Positions 24,346 through 32,882 of a DNA stretch of 64,000 nt are shown here, in pieces. The notes under the pieces were generated by a model. That model worked only from the letters and a program-made list of their open reading frames with translations, had not been told where the DNA came from and did no database searches. Position 1 is the first letter of the stretch, and each line of letters starts with the position of its first letter. The DNA comes from Bradyrhizobium sp. AUGA SZCCT0176 (GTDB lineage Bacteria > Pseudomonadota > Alphaproteobacteria > Rhizobiales > Xanthobacteraceae): positions 1 through 64,000 of the forward strand of contig NZ_JAFCMB010000015.1 in the NCBI RefSeq assembly GCF_018130145.1, given 5' to 3'. The translations under genes and the position numbers were made by a program.

Positions 24346-24954
24346 ATGAAACTTCTGCATATCGACTCCAGCGTCCTCGGCCCCCACTCCGTCAGCCGCC
24401 AGGTTTCCGCCGCCATCGTGGAGCGGCTGCGCCAATCCACCCCCGGCCTTCACGTCAGTTACCGCGACCTGACCCTGACGCCGCTGGCGCATCTGTCGGG
24501 CTCGCACCTCGCGGCGGGCCAGGGCGCCACGCCCGAGGCATCGCTGCAGCCGGACCTCGCCGCCGGCCAGGCGGTGCTGGAAGAGTTTCTCGCCACCGAC
24601 ATCGTCGTGCTCGGCGCGCCCATGTACAATTTCACCATTCCGAGCCAGCTCAAGGCCTGGATCGATCGCATATTGGTGGCGGGCAAGACGTTCAAATACA
24701 GCGCACAGGGTGTCGAAGGTCTGGCCGGCAACAAGCGGGTCATCGTCGCGATCTCGCGCGGCGGATTTTACGGCCCGGGCACGCCGGCCGCCGTCGGCGA
24801 GCACCTGGAGACCTATTTGCGCTGGGTGTTCGGCTTCATCGGCATCGCCAATCCCGAATTCATCTCCGCCGACGGAATCCAGGTCGGTCCTGAGCATCGC
24901 GAAAAAGCCGTCGCCGGCGCGCTGAAAGCCGCGGGCAATCTGAACGCAGCCTGA
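24346..24954 (+). CDS. azoR: FMN-dependent NADH-azoreductase
   Basis: AzoR reduces azo dyes, quinones and other electrophiles with NADH through FMN. The 202-residue flavodoxin-like protein starts MKLLHIDSSVLGPHSVSRQV (phosphate-binding loop), continues with APMYNFTIPSQLKAWIDRIL (family signature) and SRGGFYGPGTPA. ATG at 24346 is preferred over the GTG at 24337 because AAGG lies about nine bases before it. It is divergent from a redox-type HxlR regulator. The 3' side carries a hairpin (24982-25020) and one copy of the dispersed repeat. Confidence 0.93.
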   Translation: MKLLHIDSSVLGPHSVSRQVSAAIVERLRQSTPGLHVSYRDLTLTPLAHLSGSHLAAGQGATPEASLQPDLAAGQAVLEEFLATDIVVLGAPMYNFTIPSQLKAWIDRILVAGKTFKYSAQGVEGLAGNKRVIVAISRGGFYGPGTPAAVGEHLETYLRWVFGFIGIANPEFISADGIQVGPEHREKAVAGALKAAGNLNAA

Positions 24955-24981
24955 GTTGATGCGTGAGCGGTTGCCGTCACC

Positions 24982-25020
24982 AGAGCCTTTTCCGTTCCGG
25001 TGGAATCGGAACGGGGCTCT
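24982..25020. repeat. Hairpin downstream of azoR
   Basis: The outer arms agagcc/ggctct enclose ccgttcc/ggaacgg around a 9-base loop. There is no T-run, so it is not a typical terminator. It abuts a dispersed palindromic repeat and may be part of a longer composite element. Confidence 0.55.
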
Positions 25021-25025
25021 AGATT

Positions 25026-25083
25026 CTTGTTTGACGCGTTTTCTTGACGCGAACCGGTATCCACTTCGCTGGAAAACGCTCTA
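25026..25083. repeat. Dispersed ~55-bp palindromic repeat, copy 3
   Basis: In minus orientation it carries tagagcgttttccagcgaag then tggataccggttcgcgtcaa and gaaaacgcgtcaaacaag. It lies between azoR and a small membrane-protein gene. Confidence 0.9.
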
Positions 25084-25107
25084 GGTGCGCGACGGCAGCC
25101 GCTCCAA

Positions 25108-25305
25108 TCAGAAAATGCCGTTGATGCGCAGGATCACGACAATCAAGGAGGCCAGGAGACCGACACCCGAAAACAGCGCGACTGAAACAAATTGCGCGGT
25201 GTCCGAGTTTTCCGCCGGGGTCGAGGAGATGCCAGTGGTCTTGGGCACGACTGGGCTCACCGGTTGTTGTTTACGAAACGTCCTCGAAATCTCAAGCAGT
25301 TGCAC
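25108..25305 (-). CDS. Small single-span membrane protein
   Basis: This is a reading frame of up to 65 residues with a polar N-terminal half (PVVPKTTGISSTPAENSDT) and one C-terminal membrane segment (FVSVALFSGVGLLASLIVVI). The start is uncertain: GTG at 25305 or GTG at 25260, neither with a strong ribosome site. I recall similar short membrane proteins in Bradyrhizobium; no function is known. It lies between a repeat and the SDR gene, on the SDR strand. Confidence 0.55.
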   Translation of the reverse strand: MQLLEISRTFRKQQPVSPVVPKTTGISSTPAENSDTAQFVSVALFSGVGLLASLIVVILRINGIF

Positions 25306-25410
25306 GCATGGTTCAATGCGCGTTCTGGCTCAGCGCCAATCCGCCGCAGGTGACACGGGAGCCGGCCAGCGTCCCGCCGGCCGGCTTCGATATTGCCGGG
25401 AAATTCGCCC

Positions 25411-26184
25411 CTACCCCCGATAGATCGGCGCGCCGCTTGGCGAGGCCGTAGCACCCCCGTCGACGAACAATTCCTGCCCCTGGATATGCGCCGCATCGTT
25501 GGAGGCCAGGAACAGCACCGTCTTCGAAATGTGATCGGGTTCGCCGATGCGGCCGAGCGGCGTGGTGGCGCCGATGCGCTTCTCGAACGCCTTTTCGGCT
25601 TCGGGGGTCGCCAGTGCCGCGCCCCAGATCGGGGTGCGGATCGCACCCGGCGAGACCACGTTGACGCGGATATTGCGCGGCGACAGTTCGGACGCCATCA
25701 CCCGCGCCATCGCGCGCACGCCGGCCTTGCTTGCCGCGTAAGCGGAGTAGCCGGGATTGCCGAGCACCGAAATCACCGAGCCGTTCAGGATGATTGAGGC
25801 GCCATCATTGAGATGCGGTACCGCTGCCTGCACGGTGAAGAACACCGCCGTGATGTTGGTACCGATGACCTTCTCAAAGGTTTCGAGCGTGGCTGATCCA
25901 AGCGGCGTGCCGCCGGCAATGCCGGCATTGGCAAACACGACGTCGAGCTTGCCGAATTTCCCAACCGCCTGCTTGATCGCAGCCTCGGTCGCGGCGATGT
26001 CGGTGGCGTCGGCGACGATCGCAAGCGCATTTGGCCCGAGTTCTCTGGCGGCGGCCTCCAGCGTCTCCTTGTTGCGCCCGGTGATGGCGACCCGCGCCCC
26101 CTCCGCCACGAACAGCTTGGCCGTCGCAAGTCCGATGCCGCTGTTTCCGCCAGTAATGAACGCCGTCTTGTTCGCCAGTCTCAC
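25411..26184 (-). CDS. Short-chain dehydrogenase/reductase (SDR)
   Basis: This 257-residue classical SDR has the cofactor motif TGGNSGIGLATAK, then NAGIAGG, the catalytic Ser in NGSVISVLG and Tyr/Lys in YSAYAASKAG, and the usual C-terminal VDGGATASPS. It reduces or oxidises an unknown small alcohol or ketone with NAD(P)H. I chose the GTG at 26184 (product starts MRLANKTAFITGG) because GGAGG lies five bases upstream. The ATG at 26205 lies inside the long palindrome and would add seven non-family residues. It is divergent from an HxlR regulator. Confidence 0.93.
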   Translation of the reverse strand: MRLANKTAFITGGNSGIGLATAKLFVAEGARVAITGRNKETLEAAARELGPNALAIVADATDIAATEAAIKQAVGKFGKLDVVFANAGIAGGTPLGSATLETFEKVIGTNITAVFFTVQAAVPHLNDGASIILNGSVISVLGNPGYSAYAASKAGVRAMARVMASELSPRNIRVNVVSPGAIRTPIWGAALATPEAEKAFEKRIGATTPLGRIGEPDHISKTVLFLASNDAAHIQGQELFVDGGATASPSGAPIYRG

Positions 26185-26198
26185 GGGAGCCTCCGATG

Positions 26199-26251
26199 GT
26201 TGCATTATTAAACTAAGTTGCTATCTAGGCCATCTGGTTTTATAATGCAAC
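26199..26251. promoter_or_regulatory. Long near-perfect dyad, likely HxlR operator
   Basis: The arms gttgcattattaaac (26199-26213) and gttttataatgcaac (26237-26251) pair at 14 of 15 positions around a 23-base centre. The dyad lies between the divergent SDR and HxlR genes, just upstream of the SDR start. Confidence 0.65.
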
Positions 26252-26272
26252 TACACAAGGCTGTGATCATCC

Positions 26273-26330
26273 AAAGCGTTTTCGAGCGAAGTGGAGTCCG
26301 GTTCGCGTGAAGAGAACGCGTCAAACAAAG
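26273..26330. repeat. Dispersed ~55-bp palindromic repeat, copy 4
   Basis: In plus orientation it reads aaagcgttttcgagcgaagt then ggagtccggttcgcgtgaag and agaacgcgtcaaacaaag. It ends 18 bases before the HxlR start, so it lies between the likely operator and that gene. Confidence 0.9.
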
Positions 26331-26347
26331 AATCCGCGGAGATCGCC

Positions 26348-26833
26348 ATGGTGAAACGCACGAGCTTCGAGAACGACGATTGCCCGATCGCGCGCTCACT
26401 GGATGCGATCGGCGACTGGTGGTCGCTGCTGATTATCCGCGAGGCGCTATTCGGCAGCCGCCGCTTCGGTGAATTCCAGAAGAGTCTCGGGCTCGCCAAG
26501 AATATCCTGACCGTGCGGCTGCGCGCGCTGGTCGATCAGGGCATCCTCAAAATGGCCCCCGCCTCCGACGGCAGCGCCTATCAGGAATATCTGCTGACGC
26601 CGAAAGGCCGCGGCGTGTTTCCGATCCTGGTAGCTTTGCGCCAGTGGAGCGAGGAATTCGACGATCATCCCGACGAGATCGCCACCATCCTGGTCGACAA
26701 GGAAAAAGGCCGCCCGGTTCGCAAGCTCGAACTCTATTCGCAAGATGGGCGGCTATTGACCGCGGCCGATACCGCGCTCAAGCCGCGCCCGGGCGCCAAG
26801 TCATCACGGAAGCTCAGGTCTATTTCGGCCTGA
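26348..26833 (+). CDS. HxlR-family regulator paired with SDR
   Basis: This 161-residue HxlR-family regulator has the classic N-terminal DDCPIARSLDAIGDWWSLLI with the redox-type cysteine, then the winged-helix (RRFGEFQKSLGLAKNILTVR) and a C-terminal helical extension absent from the shorter HxlR at 23851. It is divergent from the SDR gene and probably represses it through the long dyad. ATG at 26348 is used; the frame is open into the repeat upstream, but GGAG lies at 26338. The inducer is unknown. Confidence 0.92.
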   Translation: MVKRTSFENDDCPIARSLDAIGDWWSLLIIREALFGSRRFGEFQKSLGLAKNILTVRLRALVDQGILKMAPASDGSAYQEYLLTPKGRGVFPILVALRQWSEEFDDHPDEIATILVDKEKGRPVRKLELYSQDGRLLTAADTALKPRPGAKSSRKLRSISA

Positions 26834-26845
26834 ACAGAAGGCTGC

Positions 26846-27109
26846 TCACGACAGCTTGCGCTTGCTCCGCAGCCGCAGGTGCTCTTGGGCTTCCAGCAGC
26901 GCCATCCCGAGCAAATGGCTGAGGACCTCAAGCCGGTGGCGCTCGGCGAGTTTTGTCAATTCGGCAACGGTCTCCGCGATGAAGGCCACGGCCTCGTCGG
27001 GGCCGCCCTCCTCACCTGATTCAACCTCTGGCGATCGCCGATTCCTGCCCGAAGCGGTGCGCTTCCGGCCGCCCCCTGCCTTGCTCAAAAAAAATGCACC
27101 CAATCCCAT
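26846..27109 (-). CDS. Uncharacterised small helical protein (87 aa)
   Basis: This 87-residue protein starts MGLGAFFLSKAGG, has a basic, low-complexity middle (RKRTASGRNRRSPEVESGEE) and a leucine/alanine-rich amphipathic C-terminal half containing LSHLLGMALLEAQEHLR. There is no signal peptide. I recall equivalents in Bradyrhizobium with no assigned role. No strong ribosome site is seen before the ATG. It is convergent with the HxlR gene and divergent from topA. Confidence 0.65.
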   Translation of the reverse strand: MGLGAFFLSKAGGGRKRTASGRNRRSPEVESGEEGGPDEAVAFIAETVAELTKLAERHRLEVLSHLLGMALLEAQEHLRLRSKRKLS

Positions 27110-27194
27110 GCAGTATGGACAAGGAATAACCCCTTTGCGGGCGCAACTCTAGGACGCATTTCGCAACTTTTCAGATATAAAGTCGCACTTCAAA

Positions 27195-27230
27195 GGCCCC
27201 TGCTCAGAATCTGTCGATTTGACAGGGGCC
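27195..27230. repeat. Hairpin in the topA upstream region
   Basis: ggcccctg (27195-27202) pairs exactly with caggggcc (27223-27230) around a 20-base loop that contains a smaller tgtc/gaca stem. It has no T-run. It lies about 90 bases before topA and could be part of the topA leader. Confidence 0.5.
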
Positions 27231-27317
27231 GCCTCACCACCCATGTTCGGGTCGAAACGGCGGCCGCGAGTCTCGCGGAACCGGCCTTAATCTTTTCCCG
27301 TAAGCTATTGGAATGAC

Positions 27318-30077
27318 ATGAATATCGTCATTGTGGAGTCGCCGGCGAAAGCCAAGACGATCAACAAATATTTGGGCGCCTCCTATGAGGTTCTGGCCTC
27401 GTTCGGCCATGTTCGCGACCTCCCCGCCAAGAACGGATCGGTCGATCCGGACGCCAATTTTCAGATGATCTGGGAGATCGACCCCAAGGCGGCCGGCCGG
27501 CTCAACGATATCGCCAAGGCCCTGAAGGGCGCCGACCGCCTGATTCTCGCAACCGACCCTGATCGCGAGGGCGAAGCGATCTCCTGGCACGTGCTCGAAG
27601 TGCTGAAGGAAAAGCGCGCGCTGAAGGACCACAAGATCGAGCGCGTGGTGTTCAACGCCATCACCAAGCAGGCGGTGACCGATGCGATGAAGTCGCCGCG
27701 CCAGATCGATGGCGCGCTGGTCGACGCCTATATGGCGCGCCGGGCGCTGGACTATCTGGTCGGCTTCACGCTGTCGCCGGTGCTGTGGCGCAAACTGCCG
27801 GGCGCCCGCTCGGCCGGCCGCGTGCAGTCGGTAGCGTTGCGGCTGGTTTGCGACCGCGAACTCGAAATCGAAAAATTCGTGCCCCGCGAATACTGGTCGC
27901 TGGTAGCAACGTTGACGACGCCGCGCGGCGACACGTTCGAGGCGCGGCTGGTCGGCGCCGACGGCAAGAAGATCCAGCGCCTCGACATCGGCACCGGCGC
28001 TGAAGCCGAAGACCTCAAAAAAGCGATCGAGGCCGCCAACTTCACGGTCTCGACCGTTGAAGCCAAGCCCGCCCGCCGCAATCCGCAAGCCCCCTTCACC
28101 ACCTCGACGCTGCAGCAGGAAGCCAGCCGCAAGCTCGGCTTTGCGCCGGCGCATACGATGCGGATCGCGCAGCGCCTGTATGAAGGCATCGATATCGGCG
28201 GCGAGACCACCGGTCTCATCACCTATATGCGTACCGACGGCGTGCAGATCGACGGCTCGGCCATCACGCAGGCGCGCAAGGTGATCGGCGAGGATTACGG
28301 CAACGCCTATGTGCCGGAAGCGCCGCGGCAATACCAGACCAAGGCCAAGAACGCCCAGGAAGCCCATGAAGCGATCCGCCCGACCGACATGTCGCGCCGT
28401 CCGACCGAAATGCGGCGGCGTCTCGATACCGATCAGGCCAAGCTCTATGAGCTGATCTGGATCCGCACCATCGCGAGCCAGATGGAATCCGCCGAACTGG
28501 AACGCACCACCGTCGACATATCAGCCAAGGCCGGCTCACGCGTGCTGGACCTGCGCGCCAGCGGCCAGGTGGTGAAGTTCGACGGCTTCCTCGCACTCTA
28601 TCAGGAAGGCAAGGACGACGACGCCGACGATGAGGACAGCCGCCGCCTCCCCGCCATGAGCCAGGGCGAAGCGCTCAAGCGGCAGGACCTCGCCGTCACC
28701 CAGCATTTCACCGAACCGCCGCCACGCTTCTCCGAGGCATCGCTGGTCAAGCGCATGGAAGAGCTCGGCATCGGCCGTCCCTCGACCTACGCCTCGATCC
28801 TGCAGGTGCTGAAGGACCGCGGCTACGTCAAGCTGGACAAGAAGCGGCTGCATGGCGAGGACAAGGGACGCGTCGTGGTCGCGTTCCTGGAAAATTTCTT
28901 TGCGCGCTATGTCGAGTACGACTTCACCGCCAATCTGGAAGAGCAGCTCGACCGCATCTCCAACAACGAGATTTCCTGGCAGCAGGTGCTGAAGGATTTC
29001 TGGACCGGCTTCGCCGGCGCGGTCAACGACATCAAGGATATTCGCGTCTCCGAAGTGCTCGATGCGCTCGACGACATGCTCGGCCCGCACATCTATCCGC
29101 CGCGCGCGGATGGCGGCGATGTCCGGCAGTGCCCGACCTGCGGCACCGGCAAGCTCAACCTGAAAGCCGGCAAGTTCGGCGCCTTCGTCGGCTGCTCGAA
29201 TTATCCGGAATGCCGCTACACCCGCCCGCTCGCGGCCGACAGCGAGGCAAGCGCCGACCGCGTTCTGGGCAAGGACCCCGCGACCGATCTCGATGTTACG
29301 GTGAAGGCCGGCCGCTTCGGTCCCTACATCCAGCTCGGCGAGCAGAAGGATTATGCCGAGGGTGAAAAGCCCCGGCGCGCCGGTATCCCGAAGAACATGT
29401 CGCCCGGCGATATGGAATTGGAACTGGCCCTGAAGCTTCTGTCTTTGCCGCGCGAAATTGGAAAACATCCGGAAACCGGCGAGCCGATCACCGCCGGTAT
29501 CGGCCGCTTCGGTCCGTTCGTGCGCCACGAAAAGACCTATGCGAGCCTGGAGGCCGGCGACGAGGTGTTCGACATCGGCCTCAATCGCGCCGTGACGCTG
29601 ATCGCCGAAAAGATCTTGAAGGGTCCGAGCGGCCGCCGCTTCGGCGCCGATCCGGGCAAGCCGATCGGGGAGCACCCGAGCCTCGGCGGTGTCGCCGTGA
29701 AGAACGGCCGCTACGGCGCGTACGTGACCGCCGGCGGCGTCAACGCCACGATCCCGAGCGACAAGACGCCGGACACCATTACACTCGCCGAAGCCATCGC
29801 TTTGATCGACGAACGCGCGGCCAAGGGCGGCGGCAAGCCGAAGCGTGGCGCGAAGAAAGCCGCACCGAAGAAGAAAGCCGCCAAAGCCCCTGTTGATCCA
29901 GACGCACCGAAGCCCGCCAAGAAGGCCGCGGTGAAGAAGGCTGCGGCGAAGCCGAAATCGGAAGCCGTCAGCAAGGCGCGCGCGCCGGTCGCGTCTGCGG
30001 CAAAGACGTCAGCAGCAAAGCCTGCAGCAGCACCCAAAACGCCTGCGAAGAAAAGCGCGGGCAAGGCCCGGGGATAA
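27318..30077 (+). CDS. topA: DNA topoisomerase I
   Basis: TopA relaxes negative supercoils by single-strand cutting. This 919-residue protein has the Toprim domain at the N-terminus (IVESPAKAKTINKYLG, then ATDPDREGEAISWH), the active tyrosine Tyr303 in LITYMRTDG, a C4 zinc ribbon (CPTCGTG with VGCSNYPEC) and further zinc-ribbon-like repeats. It ends in a long Lys/Ala/Pro-rich tail (from about residue 840) that probably binds DNA non-specifically and is normal for alphaproteobacteria. It directly abuts rnr, so they form an operon. Confidence 0.98.
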   Translation: MNIVIVESPAKAKTINKYLGASYEVLASFGHVRDLPAKNGSVDPDANFQMIWEIDPKAAGRLNDIAKALKGADRLILATDPDREGEAISWHVLEVLKEKRALKDHKIERVVFNAITKQAVTDAMKSPRQIDGALVDAYMARRALDYLVGFTLSPVLWRKLPGARSAGRVQSVALRLVCDRELEIEKFVPREYWSLVATLTTPRGDTFEARLVGADGKKIQRLDIGTGAEAEDLKKAIEAANFTVSTVEAKPARRNPQAPFTTSTLQQEASRKLGFAPAHTMRIAQRLYEGIDIGGETTGLITYMRTDGVQIDGSAITQARKVIGEDYGNAYVPEAPRQYQTKAKNAQEAHEAIRPTDMSRRPTEMRRRLDTDQAKLYELIWIRTIASQMESAELERTTVDISAKAGSRVLDLRASGQVVKFDGFLALYQEGKDDDADDEDSRRLPAMSQGEALKRQDLAVTQHFTEPPPRFSEASLVKRMEELGIGRPSTYASILQVLKDRGYVKLDKKRLHGEDKGRVVVAFLENFFARYVEYDFTANLEEQLDRISNNEISWQQVLKDFWTGFAGAVNDIKDIRVSEVLDALDDMLGPHIYPPRADGGDVRQCPTCGTGKLNLKAGKFGAFVGCSNYPECRYTRPLAADSEASADRVLGKDPATDLDVTVKAGRFGPYIQLGEQKDYAEGEKPRRAGIPKNMSPGDMELELALKLLSLPREIGKHPETGEPITAGIGRFGPFVRHEKTYASLEAGDEVFDIGLNRAVTLIAEKILKGPSGRRFGADPGKPIGEHPSLGGVAVKNGRYGAYVTAGGVNATIPSDKTPDTITLAEAIALIDERAAKGGGKPKRGAKKAAPKKKAAKAPVDPDAPKPAKKAAVKKAAAKPKSEAVSKARAPVASAAKTSAAKPAAAPKTPAKKSAGKARG

Positions 30078-32417
30078 GTGAAGAGCAAACACGACAATGG
30101 TTTTCCGGCCCGGGACGCCATCGTTGCCTTCATCCGTGCGAATCCAGGCAAGATCGGCACCCGCGAGATCGCCCGCGAGTTCGGCCTGAAGAATGCCGAC
30201 CGCGTCGAGCTGAAGCGAATCCTGCGCGAACTCGCCGACGAAGGCACCATCGCCAAGCGCGGCCGCAAGGTTCTCGAGCCCGCCGCGCTGCCGCCGACCG
30301 TGATGGCCGACATCACCGGCCGCGATACCGACGGCGAGCTGCTCGCCACCCCCACCGAATGGGATGAAGAGGAATTCGGCGCGGCGCCGAAGATCCGCAT
30401 CCATGTTCCGCGTCGTCCGCAACCGGGCACCGCCGCCGGGGTCGGCGACCGTGCGCTGCTCCGCGTCGAGAAGACCGACGACACCGCTGGCACGCCCTAT
30501 CGCGGGCGTGTCATCAAGGTCATCGACCACGCCCGCACCCGCCTGCTCGGCATTTTTCGAAAGCTGCCCAATGGCGGCGGAAGGATGATTCCTGTCGACA
30601 AGAAGCAGGCCGGGCGCGAATTGAACATCGCAAGCTCAGACACCGGCGGCGCCGAGGATGGCGATCTCGTCAGCGTCGATCTCGTGCGGACGCGCGGCTA
30701 CGGCCTTGCGTCCGGCAAGGTAAAGGAGCGGCTCGGTTCGCTCGCGACCGAGAAAGCGGTCAGCCTGATCGCGATCCACGCCCACGACATTCCGCAAGCC
30801 TTCACGCCATCCGCGTTGCACGAAGCCGAGGAGGCAAAGCCGGCGATACTCAAGGGTCGCGAGGACTGGCGCGAAGTACCGCTCGTCACCATCGATCCGC
30901 CCGACGCCAAGGACCATGACGACGCCGTTCATGCCGCACCCGATGACGATCCGAACAACAGGGGCGGCTACATCGTCCATGTCGCGATCGCCGATGTCGC
31001 GTTCTATGTGCGGCCGGCCTCGGCGCTCGATCGCGACGCGCTGACGCGCGGCAATTCGGTGTATTTCCCGGACCGCGTGGTGCCGATGCTACCCGAGCGC
31101 ATCTCCAACGATCTGTGCTCGCTGGTGCCGGGCGAGCCGCGCGGCGCGCTCGCGGTGCGGATGGTGATCGGACCTGACGGCCGCAAGCGCTCGCACAGTT
31201 TTCACCGCGTGCTGATGCGTTCCGCCGCCAAGTTGAACTATGCGCAGGCGCAGGCCGCAATCGACGGCCGCCCCGACGACACGACTAGCCCCCTGCTCGA
31301 ACCGATCCTCAAACCGCTCTATACGGCCTATGCACTGGTAAAGCTGGCGCGTGACGAGCGTGATCCCTTGGATCTCGATCTGCCCGAGCGAAAAATCCTG
31401 CTCAAGCCCGACGGCACCGTCGATCGCGTCATCGTCCCCGAGCGGCTCGATGCGCACCGGCTGATCGAGGAGTTCATGATCCTCGCCAACGTCGCCGCCG
31501 CCGAAATGCTGGAGAAGAAGGCGCTGCCGCTGATCTACCGCGTGCACGACGAGCCGAGCCAGGAGAAGGTTCATAACCTGCAGGAATTCCTGAAGACGCT
31601 CGACCTGCCGTTTGCGAAAGCTGGTGCGTTGCGCCCCGCCCTGTTCAATCGCGTGCTCGGCCAGGTCCGCGGCGAGGATTATGAGCCGCTGGTCAATGAA
31701 GTGGTGCTGCGCTCGCAGGCGCAGGCGGAATATTCGGCGGAGAATTATGGCCATTTCGGCCTGAACCTGCGGCGCTATGCGCATTTCACCTCCCCGATCA
31801 GGCGATACGCCGATTTGATCGTGCATCGCGCGCTAATCCGCGCGCTCGGCCTCGGCGAAGGCGCGCTGCCGGACACCGAAACGCTGGAAACGCTGAGCGA
31901 AGTCGCCGCACAGATATCGGTCACTGAACGCCGCGCCATGAAGGCCGAGCGCGAGACCGCCGACCGGCTGATCGCGCATTTCCTCGCTGACCGCATCGGT
32001 GCGACGTTCCAGGGCCGCATTTCCGGCGTCACCCGCGCCGGACTGTTTGTGAAGTTGTCCGATACCGGCGCCGACGGGCTGATCCCGATCCGCACGCTCG
32101 GAACCGAATACTTCAACTATGACGAGACGCGCCATGCGCTCGTCGGCTCACGCAGCGGTGCCATGCACCGGCTGGGGGACGTTGTCGACGTACGTCTGGT
32201 AGAAGCAGCACCTGTAGCTGGCGCGCTGCGGTTCGAGTTACTATCTGAAGGCAAGGTCATTCCGCGCGGCAGAAAACAGGGCGGCCGCCGCGAAGGTTCG
32301 AAACCGCCGGTCACGTCATCGAAGACGCGTCCGGGCCGCAGCCCGCATCCGAAAGATAGCAATTCCGGTAAAGGCAAGCCCGGCAAATCGAAGAGAGGCA
32401 AGTCATGGAAACGGTGA
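30078..32417 (+). CDS. rnr: Ribonuclease R
   Basis: RNase R is a processive 3'-5' exoribonuclease that degrades structured RNA and faulty rRNA and mRNA. This 779-residue protein has an N-terminal winged helix (GTREIAREFGLKNADRVELK), cold-shock domains, the RNB catalytic domain (PPDAKDHDDAVHA, with the metal-binding aspartates), a C-terminal S1 domain (RISGVTRAGLFVKLSD) and a basic tail rich in Lys/Arg/Gly. It starts with a GTG placed right after the topA stop codon, so translation is coupled. Its last 13 bases overlap the DUF983 gene. Confidence 0.97.
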   Translation: MKSKHDNGFPARDAIVAFIRANPGKIGTREIAREFGLKNADRVELKRILRELADEGTIAKRGRKVLEPAALPPTVMADITGRDTDGELLATPTEWDEEEFGAAPKIRIHVPRRPQPGTAAGVGDRALLRVEKTDDTAGTPYRGRVIKVIDHARTRLLGIFRKLPNGGGRMIPVDKKQAGRELNIASSDTGGAEDGDLVSVDLVRTRGYGLASGKVKERLGSLATEKAVSLIAIHAHDIPQAFTPSALHEAEEAKPAILKGREDWREVPLVTIDPPDAKDHDDAVHAAPDDDPNNRGGYIVHVAIADVAFYVRPASALDRDALTRGNSVYFPDRVVPMLPERISNDLCSLVPGEPRGALAVRMVIGPDGRKRSHSFHRVLMRSAAKLNYAQAQAAIDGRPDDTTSPLLEPILKPLYTAYALVKLARDERDPLDLDLPERKILLKPDGTVDRVIVPERLDAHRLIEEFMILANVAAAEMLEKKALPLIYRVHDEPSQEKVHNLQEFLKTLDLPFAKAGALRPALFNRVLGQVRGEDYEPLVNEVVLRSQAQAEYSAENYGHFGLNLRRYAHFTSPIRRYADLIVHRALIRALGLGEGALPDTETLETLSEVAAQISVTERRAMKAERETADRLIAHFLADRIGATFQGRISGVTRAGLFVKLSDTGADGLIPIRTLGTEYFNYDETRHALVGSRSGAMHRLGDVVDVRLVEAAPVAGALRFELLSEGKVIPRGRKQGGRREGSKPPVTSSKTRPGRSPHPKDSNSGKGKPGKSKRGKSWKR

Positions 32418-32845
32418 GCCCCGCGACGACAGTCTGGACCAGGGAATCCGTGAAGGGCGAAAAGCGTGATCTCTGGACCGCGATGAAGCGCGGCTTCATG
32501 TGCCGTTGCCCGCGTTGCGGCGAAGGCAAGCTGTTTCGGGCGTTCCTGAAGGTCGACGACCATTGCAAGACCTGCGGGCTCGATTACACGCCGCACCGCG
32601 CCGACGATCTGCCGGCCTATCTCGTGATCGTCATCGTCGGCCACATCGTGGTACCGGTGGTGCTGTGGGTGGAAACCAATTATTCACCGGCGATCTGGCT
32701 GCAGATGGCGATCTACCTGCCCTTCACCTTCCTCTCGTCGCTGTTGCTGCTGCAACCGGTCAAGGGCGCCGTGGTCGGCTTCCAATGGGCGCTGCGCATG
32801 CATGGCTTTGACGAAAATGCCCCTAGCGACATTCCGCCGGTCTAG
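32405..32845 (+). CDS. DUF983 membrane protein with zinc ribbon
   Basis: This 146-residue protein has a zinc-ribbon (RCPRCGEGKLF followed by CKTCGLDY) and two membrane segments (about residues 70-90 and 98-118). This is the DUF983 family, of unknown function and common in alphaproteobacteria beside rnr. The ATG at 32405 overlaps the end of rnr by 13 bases. The start is supported by GAGAGG about four bases upstream. Confidence 0.9.
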   Translation: METVSPATTVWTRESVKGEKRDLWTAMKRGFMCRCPRCGEGKLFRAFLKVDDHCKTCGLDYTPHRADDLPAYLVIVIVGHIVVPVVLWVETNYSPAIWLQMAIYLPFTFLSSLLLLQPVKGAVVGFQWALRMHGFDENAPSDIPPV

Positions 32846-32882
32846 CTAAACCAAGAACAACAAGAGACTGAACGGGGATGGA

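Noticed and set aside
27234..28367. Minus-strand open frame of about 377 codons
   Set aside because: It overlaps the topA start on the opposite strand; composition is that of a shadow.
28536..29675. Minus-strand open frame of about 379 codons
   Set aside because: It is antisense to the middle of topA; no domain and no start signal.
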